64,000 nt of DNA from HGM04593 sp045654645 (GTDB lineage Bacteria > Bacteroidota > Bacteroidia > Bacteroidales > Bacteroidaceae). The number at the start of each line of letters is the position of its first letter. Within the stretch, counting starts at the first letter, position 1. A program made the translations under genes and the position numbers. The notes beneath the pieces were generated by a model. It had not been told where the DNA came from. It worked only from the letters and a program-made list of their open reading frames with translations, and ran no database searches. The stretch spans positions 43,514-107,513 of the forward strand of contig JAZONR010000044.1 in the NCBI GenBank assembly GCA_045654645.1, in the 5' to 3' direction. Shown piece by piece: positions 36,943 to 45,277 of this stretch.

Positions 36943-38217
36943 CTATAGCAGGCTGTTGAGGGGTTTGTCAAAGCGTGAGGCATCGCGTCGCTGCCTGTCG
37001 TTGATATACTCCCACAGTTCGCGTTCCTTGCCCTCGTTGGCGGCAATGTGCGATGCAAAGCCCGTGCTGCCGTCGGTGTCAATCCTCTCTATCAGCTCGT
37101 TTATGGTGCAGTGCCTGTGGCTTGGTGAAATGGCGTGCCTCTCTTCAATGTCGATGAATAGTATGCCAATAGCTGTGAGGTTGTCGATTATCTCCATTGT
37201 TATGTGTTGTGGCATATTGTATCTCACTGCCATCGTCTCTGCCACAGCCTTTGGGGAAAAGGTGTTGCTCTCGCCGTTGTTTGTACCGGCCTCGCACTGC
37301 GCCAGTACAAGCAGTGATAGGAATTTGCGGTAGTTGTGGCTCACGGCGCGGAACTGGTTCTCTTGGTCAAGACGTTGGCTCTCCTGAAGCAGATAGTTCC
37401 AACGCGACCCTGCAAGGCATATTGTCCACGAAAAATATACCCACAACAGCATAATGAGTACGCCGGCAAGGTTGCCATATATGTTCTGATAACTGTTGAA
37501 GAACCCCAATATATAGGCCGCCGAGTATTGCATTATGGCGAATGTGATGCCGCAGAAGGTGGCCGATATTGCGGCATATTTTGTCTTAACCTTCACTTTG
37601 GGTATCAGCTTGTAGGAAAGGAACAGCCCCAGCACATAGATAGACGTTGATAGAAGTATCAGGTTGGCTTCACGCAACACCCCGCCCTCGAAATAGGAGG
37701 CGACACTCACCCTGATGGCCAATAACAGTATGCCTCCAATTGGAATAAGCAGCACAAAGAAGAATATCTGCAACAGCCGTTTTATGCTGCGGCCGTTCAT
37801 CTCCCACAGAAGGTTGAAGGTGGTGTCTATGGTTATGAAAATTGAGAACAGCGAGTAGAGGAGCACCGTGCCTCCGGCAATGGCTCCCAGCCAATAGCCT
37901 GTGCGTGCGTTGGCAAGGTAGCTCTCGGCAAATGACAGCGCCTCGGCTGCCAGCTCTTTGTGGTCGGCAAAAACCTCTCCTATAATCTCCTTGAAGGCGT
38001 CGCCATAGCCCATAAATGTTGATGTCGCAAGCATCAGGGCTATAATGGGCACGGCTGCAAAGAGTGTGTGGTAGGTGAGCGCTGCTGCGGCCTGGCTCAG
38101 TTTGCCGATGTTTGCGAAGAGCTTTATGAATGACCATAGGATGAAATTGCCACCAATCTCCCTGTTGTCGTTCAGCGTTATTATTTTTCTTATATATCTT
38201 TTGGCCTTCTCTTTCAT
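36943..38217 (-). CDS. YihY/BrkB-family membrane protein
   Basis: A 424-residue protein. The N-terminal 280 residues are the YihY/BrkB membrane domain, with six helices and the motifs LSQAAAALTYHTLFAAVPIIALMLA near 40 and VLIMLLWVYFSWTICLAGSRWNYLLQE near 250. The C-terminal 140 residues are soluble and look like a winged-helix (ALVLAQCEAG.., MPQHITMEIIDNLTAIGIL). The family's molecular role is not settled. The gene runs into the symporter on the same strand. Confidence 0.82.
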   Translation of the reverse strand: MKEKAKRYIRKIITLNDNREIGGNFILWSFIKLFANIGKLSQAAAALTYHTLFAAVPIIALMLATSTFMGYGDAFKEIIGEVFADHKELAAEALSFAESYLANARTGYWLGAIAGGTVLLYSLFSIFITIDTTFNLLWEMNGRSIKRLLQIFFFVLLIPIGGILLLAIRVSVASYFEGGVLREANLILLSTSIYVLGLFLSYKLIPKVKVKTKYAAISATFCGITFAIMQYSAAYILGFFNSYQNIYGNLAGVLIMLLWVYFSWTICLAGSRWNYLLQESQRLDQENQFRAVSHNYRKFLSLLVLAQCEAGTNNGESNTFSPKAVAETMAVRYNMPQHITMEIIDNLTAIGILFIDIEERHAISPSHRHCTINELIERIDTDGSTGFASHIAANEGKERELWEYINDRQRRDASRFDKPLNSLL

Positions 38218-38347
38218 TGCTCTTTGCTTGAATGATTTTGTGGCGCAAGATAACTATTTTTTACCCAACGGGCAATGCTGTGGCGCGCTTCTTGCTCTTT
38301 TTTTTCCATTTTTATGGCAGATGCTTCGCGCGAAAGGGGTTTTTGAG

Positions 38348-38355
38348 TATTTTTG
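38348..38355 (+). promoter_or_regulatory. -7 promoter element TATTTTTG
   Basis: Matches TAnnTTTG, 37 bases before the exchanger ATG; the -33 element is unclear. Confidence 0.45.
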
Positions 38356-38391
38356 CGATAAGAAATAATTTCTAACAAAAATATTTTTCAA

Positions 38392-39345
38392 ATGATTTTA
38401 TCTGTATTGAGTTTTGTTGCAGGCATTGTGCTTGTGATTCTTGGCGCCGACTGGCTCACAAAAGGCGCATCGGCCCTTGCGCGTCGTTTCAAAATTAGTG
38501 AGTTGGTGATTGGTCTCACTATTGTGGCACTGGGTACCTCGTTGCCCGAATTGGTGATAAGCACGGGAGCTGCGCTAAAGGGCAGTTCGGGTATTGCGCT
38601 TGGAAACGTTATTGGAAGCAATATCTTCAACAGTCTGCTTATTTTGGGTGTTGCGGCGCTCATAACACCTATCAGGTTCAATGCGCGTATGCTCACACGT
38701 GAACTGCCGTTCAACCTGCTGGCATCGGTGGTGCTGCTGCTTGTATCGGGCAGTATGCTTGTTGGTGGTGCACCGGGCGAGTATATTACCCGCTACAGTG
38801 GTATGTTGCTGCTCTGTTTCTTGGCGGTATTCATTCGCTACACATTCTCAATCGCAGGCGACGATGGCGATGATGAGGAGGTTGCGCCAATGTCTGTGGG
38901 CAAGGTGTTGCTGTTTATTGTGGCAGGTCTTGCAGCGCTCATCTTTGGTGGTAACATCTTTGTTGATGGAGCAACAGAGGTTGCGCGCACATTCGGCATC
39001 TCCGAGGCTGTGATAGGTATCACCATTGTGTCGGCCGGCAGTTCATTGCCCGAGCTTGCAGTGTCGGTGAGTGCAGCACGCAAAGGAAATGTGGGCATTG
39101 CTTTGGGTAACGTGCTTGGCAGCAACATTCTCAACATCTTCTTCATTTTGGGTGTGAGCTCCACAATTACCCCCATTGCGCTCGATGGTTTCAGTTGCAT
39201 AGACCATTATGTGCTGTTGGGCTCATCGGTGTTGCTCTATATTGTGTCGCGTTTCGGTGGCAGGGCCGTAATCACTCGTGTGGAGGGAGCTGTGCTTGTG
39301 GCTGCTTATGTGGCATATACGACATATTTGATAGTGTGTGCATAG
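38392..39345 (+). CDS. Calcium/sodium antiporter (YrbG family)
   Basis: A 317-residue CaCA-superfamily exchanger. The two inverted alpha-repeats are clear: ELVIGLTIVALGTSLPELVIS with GNVIGSNIFNSLLILG near residues 38-88, and EAVIGITIVSAGSSLPELAVS with GNVLGSNILNIFFILG near 203-252. The paired G-(T/S)-S-x-P-E and G-N-x-x-G-S-N motifs carry the ion-binding acid residues. It has ten expected membrane helices and a normal length. Regulation beyond the -7 box is not visible. Confidence 0.9.
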   Translation: MILSVLSFVAGIVLVILGADWLTKGASALARRFKISELVIGLTIVALGTSLPELVISTGAALKGSSGIALGNVIGSNIFNSLLILGVAALITPIRFNARMLTRELPFNLLASVVLLLVSGSMLVGGAPGEYITRYSGMLLLCFLAVFIRYTFSIAGDDGDDEEVAPMSVGKVLLFIVAGLAALIFGGNIFVDGATEVARTFGISEAVIGITIVSAGSSLPELAVSVSAARKGNVGIALGNVLGSNILNIFFILGVSSTITPIALDGFSCIDHYVLLGSSVLLYIVSRFGGRAVITRVEGAVLVAAYVAYTTYLIVCA

Positions 39346-39487
39346 TTATTTGTCTGCCAAATTGTCATTAATTTTTGTTTCTGACACGCGTGAACCATTG
39401 TGGCACGCTTTTCGTTAATGATATAATGTGCGCAGTTTGTTGCGCCGCCAAAAATAAGTATAACATAAATAAAATAGCAAAAGAGTT

Positions 39488-39760
39488 ATGAACATTAAAC
39501 CGTTGGCAGACAGGGTGCTCATTTTGCCCGTGCCTGCAGAGGAGAAGACTATCGGCGGCATCATTATCCCCGATACAGCAAAGGAGAAACCCCTTCAAGG
39601 TAAAGTTGTTGCCGTTGGTAACGGTACAAAGGACGAGGATATGGTGATTGCCGTTGGCGACCAGGTTCTCTATGGCAAGTATGCCGGAACAGAGATTGAG
39701 CACGAGGGTGTGAAGTACCTCATTATGCGTCAAAGCGACGTGCTGGCCATTGTTGGCTGA
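39488..39760 (+). CDS. groES: Co-chaperonin GroES
   Basis: A 90-residue lid of the GroEL chaperonin. The conserved start (MNIKPLADRVLILPVPAEEKTIGGIIIPDTAKEKP) contains the mobile loop, and VGDQVLYGKYAGTEIEHEGVKYLIMRQSDVLAIV closes it. It lies 35 bases before groEL. I see no CIRCE inverted repeat in the 140 bases upstream, so HrcA control is not supported here. Confidence 0.96.
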   Translation: MNIKPLADRVLILPVPAEEKTIGGIIIPDTAKEKPLQGKVVAVGNGTKDEDMVIAVGDQVLYGKYAGTEIEHEGVKYLIMRQSDVLAIVG

Positions 39761-39795
39761 TATTTGTTTAACACTGTAAAAACATTATAAAGAAT

Positions 39796-41433
39796 ATGGC
39801 AAAGGAGATTTTGTTCAATATGGACGCCCGCGACCAGTTGAAGAAGGGTGTTGATGAACTTGCTAACGCAGTGAAGGTTACACTTGGTCCCAAGGGACGC
39901 AATGTGATTATTGAGAAGAAATTCGGTGCACCCCACATCACAAAGGATGGTGTGTCGGTGGCAAAGGAGATTGAGCTTGCCGATGCTTATATGAACACCG
40001 GCGCCCAGCTTGTGAAGTCGGTGGCATCAAAGACCAATGACGATGCCGGCGACGGCACAACAACAGCCACACTGCTTGCACAGGCTATCATCACAGAGGG
40101 ATTGCGCAACGTAACAGCCGGTGCCAACCCAATGGACTTGAAGCGCGGTATTGACAAAGCTGTTGCAAAGGTGGTTGAGTCTATCAAGGCACAGAGCGAG
40201 GAGGTGGGTGCCGACTATGACAAGATTGAGCAGGTGGCATCAATATCTGCCAACAACGATGCCGAGATTGGCAAGCTCATTGCCGATGCAATGCGCAAGG
40301 TGTCAAAGGATGGTGTAATCACCATCGAGGAGGCACGAAGCCGCGACACCACAATTGGCGTTGTTGAAGGTATGCAGTTCGACCGCGGATACCTATCTCC
40401 CTATTTCATCACCAACACCGAGAAGATGGAGTGTGAGATGGAGAACCCCTTTGTGCTCATCTATGACAAGAAGATTACCAACCTCAAGGATATGCTCCCC
40501 ATTTTGGAGCCCGCCGTGCAGACAGGCCGTCCTCTGCTCATCATTGCCGAGGATGTCGAGAGTGAGGCGCTCACAACATTGGTTGTGAACCGTTTGCGCA
40601 CACAGCTCAAGATTTGCGCTGTTAAGGCCCCCGGCTTTGGCGACCGCCGCAAGGATATGCTCGAGGATATTGCAACCCTCACCGGTGGCATCGTCATCAG
40701 CGAGGAGAAGGGTATTAAACTCGAGCAGGCTACTCTTGAGATGCTTGGTACCTGTGGCAAGATTACAGTAACCAAGGATAACACCACAATTGTAGACGGT
40801 AACGGCGATAAAGAGGCTATTGCGCAGCGTGTGGCACAGATTAGGGCCCAGATGGCAACAACCAAGAGCGACTATGACAAGGAGAAGCTTCAGGAGCGCC
40901 TTGCAAAGCTTGCCGGCGGTGTGGCAGTGCTCTATGTTGGTGCCGCTTCCGAGGTTGAGATGAAGGAGAAGAAAGACCGTGTTGAGGATGCACTGTGTGC
41001 TACTCGTGCAGCCATTGAGGAGGGTATTGTTCCCGGTGGCGGTGTAGCATATATCCGTGCTATCGACAGCCTTGAGGGCGTTGAGGCCGTGAACAGCGAT
41101 GAGAAGACCGGTGTTGCCATCATAAAGCGTGCCATTGAAGAGCCTCTGCGCCAAATTGTAGCCAATGCCGGCAAGGAGGGCGCTGTTGTTGTGCAGAAGG
41201 TGCGCGAGGGCCAGGGCGACTATGGCTACAATGCACGTGCCGATGTATATGAAAACCTTTTTGCAGCAGGCGTTGTAGACCCTGCCAAGGTTACACGTGT
41301 TGCGCTTGAGAACGCAGCTTCAATTGCAGGTATGTTCCTCACCACCGAGTGTGTCATTGTTGAGAAGAAGGAGGAGAAACCCGAAATGCCTATGGGCGCT
41401 CCCGGAATGGGTGGAATGGGCGGTATGATGTAA
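39796..41433 (+). CDS. groEL: Chaperonin GroEL
   Basis: A 545-residue ATP-dependent folding chamber. Typical blocks are VTLGPKGRNVIIEKKFGAPHITKDGVSVAKEIE, DDAGDGTTTATLLAQ with the catalytic Asp, AVKAPGFGDRRKDMLEDIA, and IEEGIVPGGGVAYIRA. The C-terminus is the glycine/methionine tail MGAPGMGGMGGMM. Intact; ends in a strong terminator. Confidence 0.97.
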   Translation: MAKEILFNMDARDQLKKGVDELANAVKVTLGPKGRNVIIEKKFGAPHITKDGVSVAKEIELADAYMNTGAQLVKSVASKTNDDAGDGTTTATLLAQAIITEGLRNVTAGANPMDLKRGIDKAVAKVVESIKAQSEEVGADYDKIEQVASISANNDAEIGKLIADAMRKVSKDGVITIEEARSRDTTIGVVEGMQFDRGYLSPYFITNTEKMECEMENPFVLIYDKKITNLKDMLPILEPAVQTGRPLLIIAEDVESEALTTLVVNRLRTQLKICAVKAPGFGDRRKDMLEDIATLTGGIVISEEKGIKLEQATLEMLGTCGKITVTKDNTTIVDGNGDKEAIAQRVAQIRAQMATTKSDYDKEKLQERLAKLAGGVAVLYVGAASEVEMKEKKDRVEDALCATRAAIEEGIVPGGGVAYIRAIDSLEGVEAVNSDEKTGVAIIKRAIEEPLRQIVANAGKEGAVVVQKVREGQGDYGYNARADVYENLFAAGVVDPAKVTRVALENAASIAGMFLTTECVIVEKKEEKPEMPMGAPGMGGMGGMM

Positions 41434-41455
41434 AAAACCTCTCCTGTTAATATAT

Positions 41456-41491
41456 ATACATCAGCCTTGCACACGTGCAAGGCTGATGTAT
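41456..41491 (+). terminator. groEL terminator
   Basis: A 17-base perfect stem (ATACATCAGCCTTGCAC and its complement) with a 2-base loop and TTTTAT after it, 22 bases after the groEL stop. Confidence 0.85.
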
Positions 41492-41761
41492 TTTATGCTC
41501 AAATGTATTGTAGATACAGAAAAAGTCCGGCGGCTTTGAAGAGCCTTCGTTTTTCCGAGAAACTTGTAACGCGCACCTGTGAAAACAGTGGGCGTTGTTC
41601 TTTACGAGTCAAGGATTTTCTAAAGATAGCCGGTATCGCAAGAATATGCTCATCTAATAAAAACGAGGAAAACGGGCAGAGATTTCCGTTTTCCTCGAGA
41701 GCGGTGTGGCATACGGGAGATAAACCGCACCGCTATAATGGTGTTATATATGTGTGCGTGT
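41492..41761. other. Intergenic stretch with two hairpins, no supported gene
   Basis: A 270-base gap between groEL and the small HTH gene. It holds a 12-base stem (41664-41675 with 41686-41697, CGAGGAAAACGG) that on the minus strand is followed by TTTTTATTAG, a likely terminator of the HTH gene, and a second stem (41701-41709 with 41725-41733) beside it. An open frame crosses the stretch but overlaps the groEL terminator and looks non-coding. Confidence 0.45.
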
Positions 41762-41980
41762 TTATTCGCTCTTGGTTAGATTCAGGTCCTGGCTATAGTG
41801 CTGGAAAAAGTCATAGTCAAGAATAATTGATATTTTTACAAGCAGTGCGGTGTCAATGCTTTCGCGCTTGAAGATACTGTATATGTTTGTTCTGTCGCAA
41901 CATAGCTGACGGGCAAACCACGAAACAGAGGCGCCGTGTTTCTCGAACTTTTCTTTTATGATGCTACCTATATGAATCAT
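41762..41980 (-). CDS. Small helix-turn-helix DNA-binding protein
   Basis: A 72-residue single-domain protein. The sequence IGSIIKEKFEKHGASVSWFARQLCCDRTNIYSIFKRESIDTALLVKISIILDYDFF has the XRE/Cro-type helix-turn-helix pattern (helix 2-3 near residues 20-40). Such small orphan regulators are common in Bacteroidales; the target is unknown. A -7 element TACTTTTG lies on the minus strand at 42035-42042. Confidence 0.75.
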   Translation of the reverse strand: MIHIGSIIKEKFEKHGASVSWFARQLCCDRTNIYSIFKRESIDTALLVKISIILDYDFFQHYSQDLNLTKSE

Positions 41981-42319
41981 ATTTCAACAAAATAAATCGT
42001 TTGGGATTTTTGTAGATTTTTTACATCTTTTGCACAAAAGTAAAGATTATAGTTATTACAGCAAGTGTTTTCTCGTTAATATATTTCTACAAGTTGTTGA
42101 GGTTTAGGTGGATATAATTGTTTTTTGTGAAAAATGATATGCTGTGTTTCTTTACTCCCCTAATCGCTTTTGTTGTTTCTTTTGTTTAATCTTGTGCTTT
42201 TAGCTACGTGCCCTTTATGCTTATTTGTTTAAATTTATTATTTTTGCCATTGTGTTTTTTATATTCTACTAAACACTTTTACCACTCATTTTGTTTGATT
42301 AGTGCAGAAAAAATGTGAA
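41981..42319. other. AT-rich intergenic gap with one promoter element
   Basis: A gap of about 340 bases, strongly AT-rich. The only signals I see are TACTTTTG (42035-42042, minus strand) for the HTH gene, with CTTG about 19 bases further on as a weak -33. No open frame of convincing composition was found. Confidence 0.5.
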
Positions 42320-42363
42320 AAAACAGTGGTGATTGTAAACTTTTTTACAATCACCACTGTTTT
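42320..42363 (-). terminator. fabG terminator
   Basis: A perfect 20-base stem with a 4-base loop (arms 42320-42339 and 42344-42363), 12 bases after the fabG stop; T-rich outside on the minus strand. Confidence 0.85.
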
Positions 42364-42374
42364 TAGGTTGTTTT

Positions 42375-43121
42375 TTAACAACTCATTGCACCGCAGCAGT
42401 TGATAACCTGTCCGCTAACGTAGGCTGCCAAGTCGCTGGCAAGGAACAGTGCCACATTGGCTACATCCTGGGGGGTGCCGGCACGGCGCAGTGGTATGTT
42501 TTTTGCCCATTCGGCACGCATCTCCTCGGAAATGGCGCTTGTCATATCGGTTACAATGAAGCCGGGAGCAATGCAGTTGGCTCTGATGCCGCGCGGGCCC
42601 ATCTCCTTGGCTATGGATTTTGCAAGGCCTATGAGACCGGCCTTGGATGCCGAGTAGTTGCACTGTCCGGCATTGCCGTTCTCGCCCACAACCGATGACA
42701 TATTGATGATGCTGCCGCTGCGTTGCTTGGCCATAATGGGCACCACGGCGCGAGTGAAGTTGAATGCCGATTTCAGGTTGGTGGTGATGACGGCATCCCA
42801 CTGCTCCTCGGTCATTCTCAATATGAGACCGTCTTTTGTTATGCCGGCGTTGTTCACAAGAATGTCTATGTGTCCAAAATCGGCGGCAATCTCCTTTACA
42901 ACACTGTCGGTAGCAGCAAAATCGGCTGCATCGGCTGCATAGCCTTTGCATTTTACACCCATCGCCTCAATCTCCTTGATGAGCTCTTCGGCATTATTGT
43001 TTATCTGGCGGTATGTGAACGCCACATTTGCGCCTTCTTGCGCAAACTTCACGGCAATGGCACGTCCTATTCCTCGTGTTGCGCCTGTTACAAGCGCAGT
43101 TTTTCCTTCCAATAGTTTCAT
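42375..43121 (-). CDS. fabG: 3-oxoacyl-[ACP] reductase FabG
   Basis: A 248-residue short-chain dehydrogenase that reduces 3-oxoacyl-ACP with NADPH in fatty acid synthesis. Visible motifs: cofactor loop GATRGIGRAIA (residue 14 on), NNAGIT near 90, catalytic Ser in INMSSVVGENGNAGQCNYSASKAGL with the Tyr-x-x-x-Lys pair, and PGFIVTDMT. The C-terminus VINCCGAMSC is unusual in its Cys content but in the right place. Last core-genome gene before the island. Confidence 0.93.
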   Translation of the reverse strand: MKLLEGKTALVTGATRGIGRAIAVKFAQEGANVAFTYRQINNNAEELIKEIEAMGVKCKGYAADAADFAATDSVVKEIAADFGHIDILVNNAGITKDGLILRMTEEQWDAVITTNLKSAFNFTRAVVPIMAKQRSGSIINMSSVVGENGNAGQCNYSASKAGLIGLAKSIAKEMGPRGIRANCIAPGFIVTDMTSAISEEMRAEWAKNIPLRRAGTPQDVANVALFLASDLAAYVSGQVINCCGAMSC

Positions 43122-43187
43122 AGCGGCTCTCTTTTTTATGTTATGTTGCGAAGATAGTGTTTTTGTTGCGAATTATCGCTATTCTTT

Positions 43188-43883
43188 TTAAGGATAAATA
43201 GTCTCAATATCATCCCACACATCAAAATCATCTTCATTTATTGGGGAGGGGCTTTTCATAAGCTCCATAATGCCGCGTATGAAGCGTGTTGCACTGTCAA
43301 TGCCATCGGGGGACAGCAGGCTGTTGCCGGGGATTATCAGGGCATCGCCAAATTGCTCTATATGCCACTTATAGGTGTTGGTTTCAATATCATTGGCAAA
43401 GAATAGCGAGTGGGCATTATTGTTGTAACCATTTTGCAAGGCTCTTATCTCCAGGTGCTTGTAGTCCAAGACCATTGAGCGCGTGATGGTGAGGTACTCT
43501 TTTTTCTCCAGGGTGGGCAGCTCTATTCTTGCCTTCAATTTTTGGGGGCCAAGCATATCTTTTAGTATATTGCTTGTGTTATAATAGGGCTTTATGAGCA
43601 CCTTCTCAATGCCCTTTATCTGTGCTGCAATAGTTGCTCCGCTGCCGTGTGCCACAATGAGATTGGGCTTGTATGGCCCGATACACGAATTTCGTGCAAG
43701 TGTTACAGCAGAGTCCGGGCGCCTGTCTTTGAATACTCTGCAGCAACAGAACTCTTCGCTCAGCAACTCCATCATCGGCTTTAGTGTGGGGCTCTCCCAA
43801 CTGTCGAAAATGTCATCGATGAACAATATTCTCTTTCGGTCATCTTTTTTCAATATGTCTGCGCTGGAAAATGGTATTCTCAT
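43188..43883 (-). CDS. Alpha/beta-hydrolase-like protein, unknown function
   Basis: A 231-residue cytoplasmic protein. RILFIDDIFDSWESPTLKPMMELL at residue 18 looks like the first strand and helix of an RBBP9/YqiA-type hydrolase, and NLIVAHGSGATIAAQI near 93 looks like the nucleophile elbow, although the second Gly of G-x-S-x-G is Ala. A strand with Asp (FFANDIETN, near 164) fits the acid position. No convincing catalytic His motif is seen near the C-terminus. It is the last gene of the minus-strand island; no island-type promoter was found directly upstream (only TTGAAA and TATAAC with 10 bases between). Confidence 0.5.
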   Translation of the reverse strand: MRIPFSSADILKKDDRKRILFIDDIFDSWESPTLKPMMELLSEEFCCCRVFKDRRPDSAVTLARNSCIGPYKPNLIVAHGSGATIAAQIKGIEKVLIKPYYNTSNILKDMLGPQKLKARIELPTLEKKEYLTITRSMVLDYKHLEIRALQNGYNNNAHSLFFANDIETNTYKWHIEQFGDALIIPGNSLLSPDGIDSATRFIRGIMELMKSPSPINEDDFDVWDDIETIYP

Positions 43884-43980
43884 CCCTGTTAGTTATATGT
43901 CAGTCTTTTTCAAAGGCATTGCCTAAACTGTTTATATGCAGTAGCACACCGTTTTTTTAATTCAAGTTGTCCACGCTTGT

Positions 43981-44595
43981 TTATCCATAAATTGCGGGGT
44001 TCACATAGTCCCACATAATGGTGTTTATAACTGTTATTACCATCACTGCAAAACTCCAGTTCTTCAGGTAAATTTGTAGAATCTCTTTCCAGTCCCAAGC
44101 CAAGGTGCCTAAGTAATATTTACCATTCCCTGTAATTTTTTCACTTACAAACTGAATCATTTTTCTGTTTGTATAAATAGAGTAGCAACCTATAGGTATC
44201 AGTGGAATGTAGCAGATACTCAAAAAGCAGTAGCTTATGTTCCCTCTATCTCCCCAGAGGCCTCCAAAGCGGCCATAAAGGACCTCGCCGGTTCCAAGGA
44301 CACTCTGAAATTCCGCACCCTGTAAGAAAATTTTAATTCTTTGAACCAAAAGTTTTGATTTTGGTTTAAAAAGGTATTTGCTGAAAAAATATACTGCAGC
44401 TGCAATGCAAAACACCGTAAATGGCGTGCTTCCCTTGTAGCCTAAGTTCACTCCTATGATTATTGTTGCAGCTATGAGACTGTGCCCTATGATGTTGGTT
44501 GTTACGTCCCAAACTTTTTGTATTTGTTCTATTCTTTTGTAATCCATAGAATGTTGTTTAGAAGTATCTTTGAAATATTTATATAAGGAATTCAA
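43981..44595 (-). CDS. Predicted membrane protein with four helices
   Basis: A 204-residue protein of unknown family. Four hydrophobic segments are visible: IIGHSLIAATIIIGVNL (about 36-52), PFTVFCIAAAVYFFSKYLF (58-76), ISYCFLSICYIPLIPIGCYSIY (119-140), and WSFAVMVITVINTIMW (180-195). The N-terminus has no signal peptide; ATG 44595 or the later in-frame ATG at 44547 could be the start. It lies 8 bases after the 176-residue gene and is probably translated from the same mRNA. Confidence 0.6.
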   Translation of the reverse strand: MNSLYKYFKDTSKQHSMDYKRIEQIQKVWDVTTNIIGHSLIAATIIIGVNLGYKGSTPFTVFCIAAAVYFFSKYLFKPKSKLLVQRIKIFLQGAEFQSVLGTGEVLYGRFGGLWGDRGNISYCFLSICYIPLIPIGCYSIYTNRKMIQFVSEKITGNGKYYLGTLAWDWKEILQIYLKNWSFAVMVITVINTIMWDYVNPAIYG

Positions 44596-44603
44596 GCAGT
44601 TTG

Positions 44604-45134
44604 TTAATATCCTAAAACCTTATCCACCAACTTTTCTGCAAGGCCTTTTTCATTCTCAATACTTTGGCACAGGATTTCAATCTGTTTCTCACTTAATTTT
44701 GTCTTTATCTCATTGTGTGCATCGTAAAAGCTTAGACTGCGTTCAATGGCTTTTAATATCCCGGTTCTCCAATCAGTGTTACCTTTACCGCCATAGTTAT
44801 AAGTCCTGATGTTCAATGGTGTGGTTTCCACAAAATTCACAAATTCATCCCAAGTGAAACGGAAAAACTCTTTTTTATAGGGTACATCATAGGTCTGATA
44901 TTCCTTTTTTACCATAAAATAGAGTTCGCCTTTAAGTTGCATTATCTGGGGAAGTTCGTAGTCCTCATAGTGATATCCCTTTATGGGTACAAGCAACATT
45001 TGCCACCCCTTTGGAACAACCTTTATTTTACCTATATACAGCTCGAAAACACTATTTTTGTAGGAAACCAGCCCGTGTTCCTTCATCTTTTCCTTGATAG
45101 AGTCAAGATACTTTTTTTCTTCAGGGTTATTCAT
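44604..45134 (-). CDS. Unknown soluble protein, first gene of a two-gene unit
   Basis: A 176-residue charged protein with no signal or membrane helix. The middle has a strand-rich stretch (FELYIGKIKVVPKGWQMLLVPIKGYHYEDYELPQIMQLKGELYFMV), the C-terminal part is helical (KTKLSEKQIEILCQSIENEKGLAEKLVDKVLGY). I do not recognise the family. An island-type promoter (TTGAAA, 16 bases, TATAAT) lies 60-90 bases upstream. Confidence 0.6.
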   Translation of the reverse strand: MNNPEEKKYLDSIKEKMKEHGLVSYKNSVFELYIGKIKVVPKGWQMLLVPIKGYHYEDYELPQIMQLKGELYFMVKKEYQTYDVPYKKEFFRFTWDEFVNFVETTPLNIRTYNYGGKGNTDWRTGILKAIERSLSFYDAHNEIKTKLSEKQIEILCQSIENEKGLAEKLVDKVLGY

Positions 45135-45195
45135 AAATAAAATCTATCAATATTGGTTTGCCAATACTTGTTTTTTGTAGAAATAATTGTACGTA

Positions 45196-45223
45196 ATTAT
45201 AGAAATAAAAGAGGCTTTTTCAA
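45196..45223 (-). promoter_or_regulatory. Island-type promoter, copy 4 (TTGAAA-N16-TATAAT)
   Basis: On the minus strand TTGAAA (45218-45223) and TATAAT (45196-45201) are 16 bases apart and preceded by TTTC before the -10, as in the other island copies. It is the least conserved of the four. The expected start is 60 bases before the 176-residue gene's ATG. Confidence 0.6.
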
Positions 45224-45277
45224 AAAAACAGCATCCTTTTAATATAAATTAACAAAACCCATATCGTGGTGAGTCGC

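Noticed and set aside
39346..39487. Search for a CIRCE element or heat-shock operator before groES
   Set aside because: No 9-base inverted repeat of the CIRCE type was found; the region has only AT-rich sequence and a poor -7 match.
41467..41826. Open frame of 119 codons on the plus strand after groEL
   Set aside because: It starts inside the groEL terminator, crosses two hairpins, and has no recognisable domain or start signal; judged non-coding.
43884..43940. TTGAAA and TATAAC before the hydrolase-like gene
   Set aside because: Only 10 bases between the boxes, unlike the 16-17 of the other copies.
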